Below, in pieces: positions 21,596 through 32,455 of a stretch of 64,000 bases of DNA. The notes under the pieces were generated by a model. That model was not told the origin of the DNA and made no database searches. It saw only the letters and a list, made by a program, of their open reading frames with translations. Made by a program: the position numbers and the translations under genes. The stretch is from NCBI GenBank assembly GCA_018398575.1, contig JAGTXZ010000005.1, forward strand, positions 3,720,001-3,784,000, in the 5' to 3' direction. Each line of letters starts with the position of its first letter. Positions within the stretch are counted from its first letter, which is position 1. The DNA comes from Ampelomyces quisqualis. Taxonomy: Eukaryota; Ascomycota; Dothideomycetes; Pleosporales; Phaeosphaeriaceae.

Positions 21596-23604
21596 TCAGC
21601 TACCCTGCATCCTCTTGAACCGCTCTTCAGCCGCCCTTGCCCTTCGTTCCCTCTCTATTCTTGCTCTCGCCTCTGGAGTCAGTCCTCGCATCTCTTCTTC
21701 TCGCAGATCCGCACCCGTCTTGACAGGCATCGCACCCAAGGCTTTACCCCTCCCTAGCCGCTGCTCTCTCCTCTTCGCGTCTTCGGCCTCGCTCTCCTTA
21801 CGCACCCGCTCCGTCTCAGCTCTTCGACGCTCAGCTTCTGCCTTACTTTCAGCAGCCTTTTCGGTCTTCTCCTGAGCGTCACGCTTCTCGGCGTCGGCTC
21901 TTGAAATTGCAGCAGGCACACCAGCATCATCCCACAACCAGGCTGCTTCACCAAGCTCATGACGTGCGACTCGAAAAGTATCACGGGTCGTGCGGTCACC
22001 AGCTAATGTGAAGGGCGTACGCGCATCGTCGTTCATGATCGTTGGGTCCGCACCGGCCTTTGTCAATAGTGCTAGGACGATAGGGGCAGAGTTCAAGGAC
22101 GCGGCAAGATGTAGGGCAGTCGGCGTGTGGTGGTTGGCAGGCAGGAAGGTGAAGGTTGGCGGGAGATTGTTTGTTTTGAGATAATTCAGCAACGCCGGGA
22201 CCTTCGAGCGTTTGATCAAAGGTATTATCTGTGATGTGTGTAGCGTCGCCTCTTCCTCCTCTTTCGAAGGCTTTGGAGGTTTAACCTTTACCGGCGCAGG
22301 CGATGGCGTAGAATCAGTCTGAGGACCATTCATTGCAGCTAGCGCAGCTTCATCGATAGTGCTTTGCTTCACGCGAGTAAGCTCCACAAACGCACGCATC
22401 AATTCCTTCTGTGTCGCACGACGAGTACTGAAAGGGAACCCTCTATTCCGCGGATCGTTGTTCCGTAGGATCTGGCCTTCATATGGACCAAACAATGTCC
22501 GCCGATTGGTGCTACCAGTTGCTCGCACGAAAACGAGTTCGGCTGTGTCGATCATCGTCTTCCAGCTTGATAGTAGCTCGCGCACTTCATTGACAAGCGC
22601 AGTCTCATTGTAACGACGTATTGAGGAACCAGCCGAATGGGCATTGCCTTTGGCGTTGTCGTTTGCTGACTGAGACCCACCCTGCTTGCGACGAGTGGTA
22701 TATCGATGGAATGTCTTATGCGCAATTACTGTAGCTGAACGCTCGTCCACACCAGTATGTTTCTTGCCCATTTTAGGCGCCAGGGCGACCACCATTGCAG
22801 CAAAATGCCCACCTCCGATCATGCAGAGAAAGTAGTGAGGTCCAATATCTGTGGTAGGAAGCGGGACACCGCCATCGGACTTGACCTTTGGTGGCTGTGT
22901 TGGCTGAAGCTGCTTTCTGCGTATTACGTCCACGACGTGGGATTCATCTTCTTGTTCTTCAGCCGACAAGATGGCTCGGTAGACTCCTAGAGATAGGTTA
23001 TCCGGCAAGGATGGTGATGAGAACCACAGCAAAGGAGGTTTGCCTGGCCCGCGCTGTCTCTTCTTCGCCGCAAACTCATCAAACTCTGGATTTGAAATCT
23101 TGGCCTGCCTCTTGAGTAAAGCGCTCAGGGTGGAATCTTTTGGCTTATTTCCATCGTTGTTCTCATCGTCTGATTCTGATTCGTCTGATTCTGAGCCTGA
23201 TATGCTCTCATCCAGGTCTCCGATGAGCTTCTCGAAATCTGCCTCCCCAACAGGCTTCGAGCCCTTTATCTTCTGCTTCAGGTTGTAGCCGTGAAGATCC
23301 GATCGAATATGGCTGCGCTGCTCCGCGACCGAGGTGAAGCTCAACCCACAAAGAGAACACGACGTTGCCTTTGCTGGGCCATTTTCTTCGATATCTGTCT
23401 TCTCGGGGGACCTGGCCTCAGTAGGGGGTGTGTGGGGAGGCGATTCAGGTACTGGTCGATCGATCTGACTCTTGAGAGACAGTGTGGCTAGTATCTCTGC
23501 AGGTAAATCGAATACTGCGGACATTAACGCAGTACATTTGTTCGTTCTCTCTCGGACTTACCATACAAAGGGCGCTGTAACAAATGGTCTCCCTTTTGAG
23601 CCAT
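21596..23604 (-). CDS. VMS1: VMS1/ANKZF1 family, peptidyl-tRNA hydrolase in ribosome quality control
   Basis: Two exons, 23604-23562 and 23514-21596, give 653 residues. The short first exon encodes MAQKGDHLLQRPLY and joins to VFDLPAEILATL, the usual Vms1 start. A Met at 23524 inside the 47-bp intron gives a longer-looking but wrong N-terminus. Features in order: C2H2 zinc finger (Cys67, Cys70, His83, His89); a VLRF1 release-factor-like domain with RRKQGGSQSAND, whose Gln (about residue 296) matches the catalytic Gln known in yeast Vms1; ankyrin repeats (HHTPTALHLAASLNSAPIVLALLTKAGADP); and a C-terminal charged helix (the VIM, for Cdc48 binding, lies here in relatives). Vms1 frees nascent chains from stalled 60S subunits, notably at mitochondria. 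Confidence 0.92.
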
Positions 23605-24729
23605 ATTGGGCGCACCTTGCTGCCCGTGTTGTGCGGTTGAGGTCGAAGGAGTTGTTACAGGCTGCGATTTACTGCTCTGGTGGGGAGTCAACTCGGGCCA
23701 TGACGTGCATGTTCGTTGCACGAGTCGTATTTACGCTAACGACTTAGCGCGTAAAGCCGCATCAGCCTTGACCCTCAGGCGAAAATGCCCCCAAGCATCA
23801 CGATGTCTATGTGCCCTTATCCTGAACTCCGTCTACGAATACAGCCCTAGCAGTGGGACACGCTAGTGTAAATCACTCCAGTATATCCTTATAATCCGCG
23901 AATCGAGCACCTACACTTGCCCAGTGATCAAGCCAGCGGTCTGGACCTACCAGAGTGGGACGGAAAAGTTCACTACCTGAAGAGTTTTAGCCTGCGTTGC
24001 AGGACTCTCCAAGGGAGGTTGATAGACAGGTCTACTAAGATTTGGAAAGCGGCCTAGCGGACAGTCCATGACCCTCGAATCCGCGACCCTCAAGGATGCA
24101 AGGCTGTGCCCCTCCCTGAATGGCATAAACATATTCCACCGTCTCAGCAATGTTGAAACTCATCGATATGTAGACTTTGGCCCCGTCAACTTCTTGCCAT
24201 CTTTCCGTGGATATCGTCCAAGGAGCTACCCTAAAGCGTTCCGCTCTACAAGACGTTGTAAGGTTTGAGATCTTGCGAGATCAGTGAGGACTTTGCTGAT
24301 ATCCCAGGAACACTCGCCCCATCGATCAAGACCTTGATCCCAGCGCTGAAAGAGATAGCAGTAATCGGCTGGCACCCCTTCGTTGGGATCTTGCCATGTC
24401 AGACTGAATTGACGAAGCAATGGGAGAGGGATTTGCGAGGCCATTCAGATAGTCATGGATCAAAACATGATAGAGTAACTGACGTGGTATTAGGAGGAGC
24501 TATAGAGTCAAAGATAAGCTGCCGGAAGTAATATTCCAACCGAGACGCTTGACGTGCGTTAAGATTTGCTGTAATGCTCCGCAAGTTACAAGAGTAGGAC
24601 TTCCTTGAAGAAGCAGCAGGATATCGACTGCCGGAGACATGTCACTCATTTACAACATGAAAAACATGGAATCAGATGTCTCAGCTCCAAGCGCAACGTT
24701 TGAACTGTCATCTCGCTCCCATCGTCGCC
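23605..24729. other. Intergenic region with possible coding debris
   Basis: Around 24068-24500 on the + strand are short frames with protein-like composition (for example FGPVNFLPSFRG and IPALKEIAVIGWHPFVG) separated by stops. They may be remnants of one gene, but I cannot name the family. Nothing else is supported. Confidence 0.3.
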
Positions 24730-25200
24730 GTCCTCAGTACACATCGCACCTCATAATCTCGCACCAAACCAATCTCTTATCGTCTCCCTCTTCAACCACG
24801 ATATACGCCTTACACCCCATATTCCCCACACTCCACTCCACCACCGCTCTCCCAACATCATCTTCCAGCTCCTTCTGCTCCAACTTGACCTTGGCTTCCA
24901 TCACATCCACCAAATGCCCCAACTCTATCGGCAGAGCAGATTCCTGTGCATGGAATCTCGGATGCTCAGTAGGATTTTTGTTGCCTATGCCGACAAGAAT
25001 ATGTCTACGTGCAAATGCGATGGCCTGGGCCCAGCTATAGAGGGCGTCAGATGAGGCGATGGCGTTGTCGGTGGATGGCGAGGTGTAAGTGGCTCAGTAG
25101 CCGGGCAATGGGGGTTTTGTGGCCGAGGAGTTTTCGGTCCGGAAGAGGAGGTAGACGAATGTGTGATGGGTTTTAAGCGTTCTTCTGGTGGGGGCACCGT
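24730..25200 (-). pseudogene. Remnant of a small hypothetical gene
   Basis: Read right to left, one frame gives HTFVYLLFRTENSSATK, a TGA at 25096-25094, then TSPSTDNAIASSDALYSWAQ, ILVGIGNKNPTEHPRFH and a C-terminal half with LVDVMEAKVKLEQKELEDDVGRAVVEW, ending at a stop near 24734. The N-terminal residues PPPEERLKPITHS lie in a neighbouring frame just upstream, so a frameshift or missed intron is also present. The composition is clearly coding-like but I recognise no domain. The TGA could replace a Trp codon; without a homologue this is a guess. Confidence 0.4.
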
Positions 25201-26451
25201 GCACGGCGGATCATGGTTTAGGATTTGGTGGTAAAATTGAGAGGGTGGAGTTGAGAAGACTAGTAGTTGAGTGAATTGTAGTTGGGTGTTGAGGCGGTCA
25301 GATGGCGGGTTCTGGTGAGCCTTGTGATGGACACTAGGAATCGCAAGTAGAGTGTGTGAATACTAGTTGATAAGCTTTGCTCTACCCAGCTAGGACACAG
25401 ATGAATGATCTCTCCCTGGTGACATCCGGTAGCAAACTCTTTCACTCATAAAATTATGCACCATGTCGCACTCAGCTCATCACTTCTCGTACTTTTTTAC
25501 TCGATCTCTGACATGACAGGCTACATGCCCTTCTGCACACGACGCCTCACCCAAACCAATCGTCAATAGAAACCACCTGGCGTCGCGCAGCAGAGACATC
25601 AATCGTTCCTGACGCCGCTCATGAATGGGTCCCAGGAGTGGCCACAATGCCAAACACAAACAGCATGCTCGAAATGTGGGCCGAAACTCCTGTCGATGAT
25701 TCGGCATAGATTAAGTTGCTAGGGTGCAGCCATGTCTCGCTCCATCTGCCTGGTCGAATAAAGTCAGACATGTGCTATGAGTTTGCACAAATTATGGACG
25801 GACGGGAAGTTGAGTTGCTATGGGTTCAAGACACTGTATCTCAGGCGGAAAGTTATGGAGTTACAACTGTCGAGTCGGACAATCTGTGATGACAGATCTT
25901 TGCAGTGGATGTAGATTAGGAGTAGAGTTTAAGACTGTTGTTGATGACTCGTACCTTTCTTCAGAAGTAATTCACGAATTTTCGATTTGTTGGCTTACCG
26001 CTTACCCCGTCAAGCGCAGACGCCAACAGTTCGTGAGAGTGCTAGTCATCTGTTCGTTAGGACTCGACATGTTATGGAGATTTTATTCGAATAGCGATTA
26101 ACATGAACGGCTACGGCAACGACTTTGTAATGCCCAATAGTAAACTCCCGATCTGGATCGTGGACGGCTTCCTGTCCATGACTCGTAGTTCCGCTGTGTC
26201 AGAATTGATCAGAGTTGCTAGACAATGATGTATACAGCATGAAAATTGATAGAGGTCAGAAGGTTGTGCTTAGCGAAGGCGCATTCCATCCAACCCGTTT
26301 GGGTCAATCTCAGCCGCACCTGAGGTCTTACGGTTACCTTATATACACACAACCCAGCGACGCTCTTCGCAGTTTTCACCATCGTCCCCTCTCTATCTTA
26401 TTGGCACTGCAAATCTCTGCTAGCCTTTTTCCGATCCTCTTTGGCTTAAAC
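25201..26451. other. Gene-poor stretch upstream of the HET-domain gene
   Basis: About 1.25 kb. A 75-residue frame on the - strand (25707-25480) is the only one with any coding look, and I cannot support it further. The last 120 bp before 26452 include TATATACACACAACCC (about 26340), a plausible TATA-like element for the HET gene. Confidence 0.35.
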
Positions 26452-28272
26452 ATGGTAGATTCGAAAATAACATACGAATATACACCAGTCGGTCCACGAG
26501 AATTTCGACTCATTGACCTCCACCGAGGATCTGGGACGGATCTACAGCTTGACATCAGACATTGCGCAATAGACGACGATCCCCCATACGAAGCTCTGTC
26601 TTATTGCTGGGGTAAATCGTCCGTCACATATCAGGTTGGATGTAATGGCCAAGGAATACTTATCAAAGAAGGCTTGCACGAAGCCTTGTTGCAACTCAGA
26701 TCCACCATGAACTCGAACTCGGATCGAAGAACAATTTGGGCAGATGCAATCTGTATCGACCAGTCGAATCCGGACGAGCGAAGTGAACAAGTGCAGTTAA
26801 TGGGCGAGATTTACCACAGTGCACAGCGCGTTGTTGTTTGGCTCGGTGACGCAGATGAAGACACTTGCAAAGAATTTGAATTCGCCCAAATAATGCTCAG
26901 CGACGAAATGCCAATGAAGCCTGGTCTAGTGGCTGACCATGTGGGCGAGATATTTGTCAAGCTCTTGTCAAGGCCCTGGTTCACCAGGACGTGGGTTGTT
27001 CAAGAAGTAGCGCTGGCAAAGGAGGCGTCTCTCCACTACGGTAGAATCGAAATCACCTGGGATCGGTTGGTGCAACTTTGCACACAACTTTTCTCGGTTG
27101 TTACGATGACGTACCAAGGTACGATACTGGTTTCATACCTTAGAAATCTTGAGCGAGCGAAGCAAATGTATCAGATGGGCCAAAAAGGGATACCGGTTCA
27201 ACCCTTCAGGCACTTGCTGGCATGCCGGGAACGAGATGCAGGCGATCTCAGAGACAAAGTCTATGGACTCATCGGGCTCTTCCATTTTGAGCTACGTGGA
27301 GAGAAGTTTGTGATCATCCCAGATTATGGAGAGCAAAACACAAAGCAAGCTGTGTACCTGGACTTCGCCGTCAAGTCACTCCAATCGGCTCGGGTCCTTG
27401 ATCTTCTCAGCATCCCACGAGCGCCAACGAATGATGGCCTGCCTTCTTGGGCTCCAAGGTGGGACCTGGAAACTCCGATGCTGATGAAAGACCTATGGCA
27501 AACAAGATTTGAGGTTACGAAGCAAGTGACCGCTGCTGGGACCTTGAACTATGAACCTGTGTTCTCTTCAGACAACACGAAGTTGAAGATCTCCGGACAT
27601 ATCATTGACAGAATTGAAGAAATTGGTCCGGTGTGTCTACCGCCTGGCCAAGAAGAAGCCATCATGTCCAAAGTCAACTCCCTTGCCTCAAACTTACTGA
27701 TTACCTACCAAGAGTCGATGAGAATCACTGGCGCCAACACTCCGAATAAGTACTATACTGGCGAGACGCTCTATGACGTGCATTGGAAGACTATGATTGC
27801 AGGCGCCTTCCAACCTGAAGAAGAGCACGACATGCGAGCGGATTTCACACAAATTCGAAAGCTCGGAAGTTTGAAATCTCGCTTGGAACAGATTGGGGTG
27901 ACTGGGGTACAAGCGCTACACGGCAAGCGGGCTTTTGTTGTTGCTTTTGCTTTTTGGGCTTTTGGAGGTCTGAATAAGCGCGAGAATCGTGATAGATTCT
28001 GGCGAAGAGGCGCATTCAACAAGCCGGGCCATGACATGAGGTCCGTAATTACCAATCGGCGGCTCATACGAACTAAATCGGGGTTTGTAGGGATTGTGGC
28101 AGAACGAGCTGCGGTCGGTGATAGCATTGGCGTTTTCCAAGGGGGTAAAGTTCCTTTAGTGCTTCGTTCGAAAAACGAAGAGTGGGAGCTGATTTGTGAT
28201 GGCTACGTGCATGGCATCATGGCAGGAGAGGCTTTTGTACATGAAAAGTGCAAAGATTTCTGGCTCATTTAG
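26452..28272 (+). CDS. Heterokaryon-incompatibility (HET) domain protein
   Basis: A single exon of 606 residues from MVDSKITYEYTPVG; an upstream in-frame Met at 26215 is less likely because it would add a promoter-like leader. The HET domain spans about residues 45-200, with its three conserved blocks: YEALSYCWG, the core from TIWADAICIDQSNPDERSEQ to QRVVVWLGDADED, and RPWFTRTWVVQEVALA. After a variable middle, the C-terminus (GFVGIVAERAAVGDSIGVFQGGKVPLVLRS) is the common tail of HET proteins with no added NACHT, ankyrin or WD repeats. HET proteins trigger regulated cell death when incompatible fungal cells fuse; most genomic copies have no tested partner. The gene sits in a gene-poor accessory patch. 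Confidence 0.9.
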   Translation: MVDSKITYEYTPVGPREFRLIDLHRGSGTDLQLDIRHCAIDDDPPYEALSYCWGKSSVTYQVGCNGQGILIKEGLHEALLQLRSTMNSNSDRRTIWADAICIDQSNPDERSEQVQLMGEIYHSAQRVVVWLGDADEDTCKEFEFAQIMLSDEMPMKPGLVADHVGEIFVKLLSRPWFTRTWVVQEVALAKEASLHYGRIEITWDRLVQLCTQLFSVVTMTYQGTILVSYLRNLERAKQMYQMGQKGIPVQPFRHLLACRERDAGDLRDKVYGLIGLFHFELRGEKFVIIPDYGEQNTKQAVYLDFAVKSLQSARVLDLLSIPRAPTNDGLPSWAPRWDLETPMLMKDLWQTRFEVTKQVTAAGTLNYEPVFSSDNTKLKISGHIIDRIEEIGPVCLPPGQEEAIMSKVNSLASNLLITYQESMRITGANTPNKYYTGETLYDVHWKTMIAGAFQPEEEHDMRADFTQIRKLGSLKSRLEQIGVTGVQALHGKRAFVVAFAFWAFGGLNKRENRDRFWRRGAFNKPGHDMRSVITNRRLIRTKSGFVGIVAERAAVGDSIGVFQGGKVPLVLRSKNEEWELICDGYVHGIMAGEAFVHEKCKDFWLI

Positions 28273-28470
28273 AAATTCGACACTGCATATGCGATCGTCA
28301 TTAGCGATCACAGCTTTAGCTTATGAATTGTGCTTTGCGAAAGCTTTGCTACTTCCCAGAGACAGCAGATCACTCCTCTGTGGCTTGCATAGCAAACCAT
28401 TTCATGGATCGCTACTATATCATATCTCGCTGGCTCATCACCCTCTGTGCCTTTCTTCCACTCACCAAAG

Positions 28471-28893
28471 ATGAGATACTACATGCTCGTTCGCACAAGC
28501 TCCTTAAATGAAAATCAGCCTCTAGTCTTAACAGCCTACAGCCTCTTAACGCGAGATCCGCCTTTTCTCTCTCCCGAATATAAATGGGTTCCAGTAGAGT
28601 CATCCGATGGATCCCTTTGCCTTTATGCCGGAATCCCAATCGATGATCCAACGGACATCGGGGTCCTGGACTGTAGCACAGTCGCCATCTACCTTCAAGA
28701 GAAAATGAAACAAGACATATCCGGCGAGTTCATGAAAATCATGAATGGAGGTCAACAAGACGCTGATTTGCATTGGATTGCAGATTGTGGTGACCAGAGG
28801 CACACTCAGCGGTTTGCTTTTATGACGGTGTCAATAGACGGCCATATCGAGAAGTATGTGTGGTGGACAATTTGTCCGGTTAGTATGGATTAA
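28471..28893 (+). CDS. Small hypothetical protein next to the HET gene
   Basis: A frame of 140 residues starting MRYYMLVRTSSLNENQPLVL; an in-frame Met 24 bp upstream is possible. It carries no recognised domain. Segments such as DPPFLSPEYKWVPVESSDGSLCLYAGIP and VSIDGHIEKYVWWTICPVS look like real beta-rich protein. It follows the HET gene on the same strand with a 198-bp gap. Such small neighbours sometimes partner HET genes, but nothing in the sequence proves a link. Confidence 0.45.
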   Translation: MRYYMLVRTSSLNENQPLVLTAYSLLTRDPPFLSPEYKWVPVESSDGSLCLYAGIPIDDPTDIGVLDCSTVAIYLQEKMKQDISGEFMKIMNGGQQDADLHWIADCGDQRHTQRFAFMTVSIDGHIEKYVWWTICPVSMD

Positions 28894-30081
28894 GATGAGG
28901 GTGGCAGACTTTTAGCAACCAACCGTCTCTGTAATGGTGCGCGGATGAGTGCAATATGTGTACTGACATGCTATCTGTATCGACGATGTAATTCAGTGCT
29001 GGAAATACGTCAAGAAACCCCTGGTCGTTATCATCGACGTGAAGCATTATTTCCGTCAAGCAGGATAGGAACAGCTGACCACTATCCCTGATGCCCCAAT
29101 AGTAAACTACCCATCGTGTATAGTACATCAAGCCCTGCTATGATCGTCGTCTCTCGTTTTCTTCTCTAATTCTCAAAAGATTAAAAATCAACATGCTCAC
29201 CCGCGCAAGCAGCACTCTAGCAAACGATCAGCCCAAGATAGAGTTCGGCTACAACGATGTTGCAACCCTGCCACACGTTCTATACGAGATGAGAAAGCCA
29301 TAGTGGAGGCAGATAGATTACCCTCAAATGCTCTACCTGCAGGCAGTGACCAAGGCGATATCGATGCTCAGATACCTGAGGGTTGGATGTGTTCGGTGAA
29401 GCGAGGCAGTGAGGCTGAGTCGACAGCTCCCGCCAGCTGAATAATGGCCAGGGCAAGGCCGAAGATGTCAGCAATCAGTGTGCACACAGCTGCGAGTGCT
29501 TCTCCCTTTGCGATCAGCTTCCCCCATGTCTTGTACATGCTTCGGGTCTTGGAAGGATCTGTTTCCGCGCAAATCCGTATTTCAGGGCGCGGTCTCGGGT
29601 GGAAAACATGAGCACATAGTCAGAGAAGTGTTCTTGTGCTGCTTGCGTAACATTAATGTAACATGACTTGGTATGTCGTGCGAGGTCTGGTTAATCTGTT
29701 AGATCTTGACAGAAGCTTTTCGAAGCCACATGCATTGGAATTTGGAGCCAGGTATCATATGTACTGCGGTGCTGTCCCGTACGCAGCTCAGCGGGTGATA
29801 ACTTATCTAGCGTCTAAGCCACAAAACCTCAAAACTTTGGCCCATAGCCTAAATACCTCCGTATCCACGTCTGTGATGATGCTACTAGCTCGAGGGGACG
29901 TCTGATGTACTGCATGCGCGTGCAGCCGCTGTAATTTCGAGTGCAGCGTCACGTGGGGTCACGTGCTGTGGCACATCTATGAAATTCACGCGGCATGGCT
30001 CCGAAAATCTTCTGAGTCGTTGAAAGGGCAGCGTCGTTCTTGGCACACCCGCGTGGTTCTCCATCAGTCTTCATCCACACC
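28894..30081. other. Gene-poor region with small frames
   Basis: At 29193-29300 a 35-codon + frame starts MLTRASSTLANDQPK, loosely like the start of the gene at 28471. On the - strand, a frame of about 60 codons near 29536-29352 encodes GEALAAVCTLIADIFGLALAIIQLAG, a hydrophobic helix like the N-termini of some fungal STAND or HET-associated proteins, cut off by a stop. Both may be relics. No complete gene is seen. Confidence 0.35.
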
Positions 30082-31172
30082 ATGTTTCGTATACGAACGT
30101 TCAGCCAATATTTCCGACCAATACATCGACCATGCTCAGCACCTTCACAGCCGCTCTGTAGACATGCTCCAATCCGCACATACAAACAGCGACGCGTCCG
30201 TGATGACACACAACGCCAGCACCAATACCAGCGCTTCGACTCAGCAGCGAGCGGCGTCTTAGACTTGTTCTCTCGCTGGGCAGCCAAACCAACCTTCTAC
30301 CGCGATGTAGGCCTAATAACAGCGGGAGCAGGAGGCGTATACGTCTACAACCTCGAAGAAGTACCTGTGTCAGGGCGTCGGCGATTCAATATCATATCCC
30401 CAGCGCTGGAAGAGGACATGAGCAAGACAACAGTCGACCAAATCAAGAAGGAATATGCTGGACATTTCTTGCCGGATGACGATAGGAGGGTACAAAAGGT
30501 CAGGGGGGTACTTTCGCGATTACTGCCATTTGCAGAAGGGGAAGGGTTGGCGGGTATGGATTGGGAGGTCCATGTCATTGATTCGCCCGAAGAGAATGCG
30601 TTTGTTGCACCAGGGGGCAAAGTGTTTGTCTTCACAGGAATCCTGCCACTGTGCAAAGATGAGGACGGTATTGCTGCGTTGTTGGGCCACGAGATTGCGC
30701 ACGTCGTTGCTCATCACACCGCGTGAGTTTTATGTGCTACCCTTGCTTTACATTGACTAACCCTGATTACAGCGAACGAATGTCCAAAGCACCGCTCATA
30801 TTATTGTGCACTGTCGCTCTGTCCATGTTCGACGTGTCCTTCAAATTGAGCAGCACGGCTCTCAATATCCTCCTCTCGATGCCTGCGTCGCGTCAACACG
30901 AATCAGAGGCCGACTACATTGGGCTCATGATGATGGCTCGGGGCTGCTATAAGCCCGAGGCAGCAATGGAGCTTTGGAATCGTATAGACAAGACAGACTC
31001 CGATGAAACTCCCCAAATCCTTTCGACGCATCCTTCGCACAAGAACAGAGAAGCAAAGATCCGGGAGTGGCTACCAAAGGCGATAGAAAAGGCGGAGCAG
31101 AGCGAGTGCTTTGTAACAAGCCAATTCGCAGACGGATTCAGCTCTGCGCTCGGTAGATTCGATCGCTGGTGA
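30082..31172 (+). CDS. OMA1: Mitochondrial metalloendopeptidase OMA1 (M48 family)
   Basis: Two exons, 30082-30722 and 30773-31172 (50-bp intron), give 346 residues. The Arg-rich first 60 residues suit a mitochondrial presequence. The zinc site is HEIAH (His203, Glu204, His207) in ALLGHEIAHVVAHHTA, with the downstream HESEADYIG motif carrying the ExxxD third-ligand pattern. NAFVAPGGKVFVFTGIL and ILSTHPSHKNREAKIREWLP are typical of Oma1. The enzyme sits in the inner membrane, where it cleaves misfolded or stress-signalling proteins and overlaps with the m-AAA protease. The length matches yeast Oma1 (about 345). Confidence 0.92.
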
Positions 31173-31302
31173 CCCGAGCAAGAAGGGAGTATTGCATACA
31201 CCCCTTACTCCCATGTATCATAATGACCATGACAACAAAAACCAAAGAACACATCCACGGCATCACATGCCATATCCACGACCTCCCCAACCCCAACCCT
31301 CT

Positions 31303-31893
31303 TCACCAAGGCATTTCCTCAACCCCCACATCCTCCCTCCTACCCCACCTCCCCAAATCTTCCTCTTCCAACCCCCCCCGATCCCCAAACCTCCCCTTGA
31401 CCCTCCTCAACACAAACTTTCCCACCCCCCACACACTCCCCGCCAAAACCGTGCCCACAACGCCCGTCGGCGCAAGCACAAACCCCGCACCACTAACCAC
31501 GGTGCCAAACGCGCCCGCCCCAACCGTCGCAACCAGCGACCCAATCGCAACGTATTTGGCGTACCGGACAAGCCGCCAGAAGACGAAGAGGAACGATGAG
31601 CGGACGACGCGCAGGAGGGCGCGCGTGCGGCGCGAGGAGATTTGTGAGGATGTGGGGGAGGAGGGGTTGTAGAGGTAGCGCAGGTTGCGTTTTGTGGCTG
31701 CTAGGGCGGAGCGGGAGTGTGCGTCTATGGTTGCTTCTTCTTCCGAGGAGGAGGAGGGGGGTTGGGGTGGCATTTTGTGTGTGGGTTGGGAGTGTTGTTG
31801 TTGTTGTTGTTGTTGTGCGGGTAAAGTTGGTGTGGGGTGGGCGGGTGTGGTTACAAGGGAAATTATTGTTGGGTTTGGAGTGGTTGACGTCAT
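31303..31893 (-). CDS. Hypothetical membrane protein with a poly-Gln N-terminus
   Basis: One exon; the chosen Met at 31893 (MTSTTPNPT) gives 196 residues, and a Met at 31989 or one after the Gln run is also possible. Near the start is a run of seven Gln from a GTT/CAA repeat at about 31794-31816, then Pro/Ser/Glu-rich sequence. The second half holds RALLRVVRSSFLFVFWRLVRYAKYVAIG and two Gly/Val/Ala-rich hydrophobic segments, probably two or three membrane helices, then a charged tail. No family is recognised. It is convergent with OMA1, 130 bp apart. Confidence 0.6.
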   Translation of the reverse strand: MTSTTPNPTIISLVTTPAHPTPTLPAQQQQQQQHSQPTHKMPPQPPSSSSEEEATIDAHSRSALAATKRNLRYLYNPSSPTSSQISSRRTRALLRVVRSSFLFVFWRLVRYAKYVAIGSLVATVGAGAFGTVVSGAGFVLAPTGVVGTVLAGSVWGVGKFVLRRVKGRFGDRGGLEEEDLGRWGRREDVGVEEMPW

Positions 31894-32455
31894 GTGATTG
31901 GTTTCGAGAGGATATATGTGGTACTGATTTTGTGTATATGATTGTAGTGCATACAGGACTCGATGGGTAGATATAATATAGTCTTTCATGTAATCAGCAA
32001 TTAAAGTTTATTCTTTATTCCGGGGTTGGGAAGACCTGATGCTCAGAAGGTTGAGAAAAAGACTCGTGTTTCATAGGCCATCCATAACTACAAAGGTATG
32101 AAACGAGGTGATAAACGAGAATGTTCTTGCAAGTTCGCAGCTCTTAATTCGTCTGGCTATTCGCGTATCTCATGCCTCATCCATCATCGTACACGCTGTA
32201 TGCCAAACAAGCGAAAGCGACCGGCCAAATATATATACCATGTGTGAATGCAAATGCTGAAATATGCTGCGCCGAAGCGATGAACCGACTTGAAGAAGCA
32301 GCCGAAGCTGCAGTGAAAACTCTTGCACGAATCATGTGCTATGCACCATGCCCCAGTTGCACCATACCATGTATGCGCCGACTGCGTATGCACGCCAAGT
32401 GGACGCCATCTTTGTACGACGTCTTGCCACTGCTGATTGAAGACTCAGATGCCTC
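31894..32455. other. Intergenic region, no gene seen
   Basis: This stretch holds the upstream region of the poly-Gln protein and the 3' flank of SET9. A 157-codon frame on the + strand at 32172 overlaps the SET9 coding end and has no support. Confidence 0.4.

Noticed and set aside
23518..23524. VMS1 start at Met 23524
   Set aside because: Lies inside a 47-bp GT-AG intron; the spliced upstream exon restores the family N-terminus.
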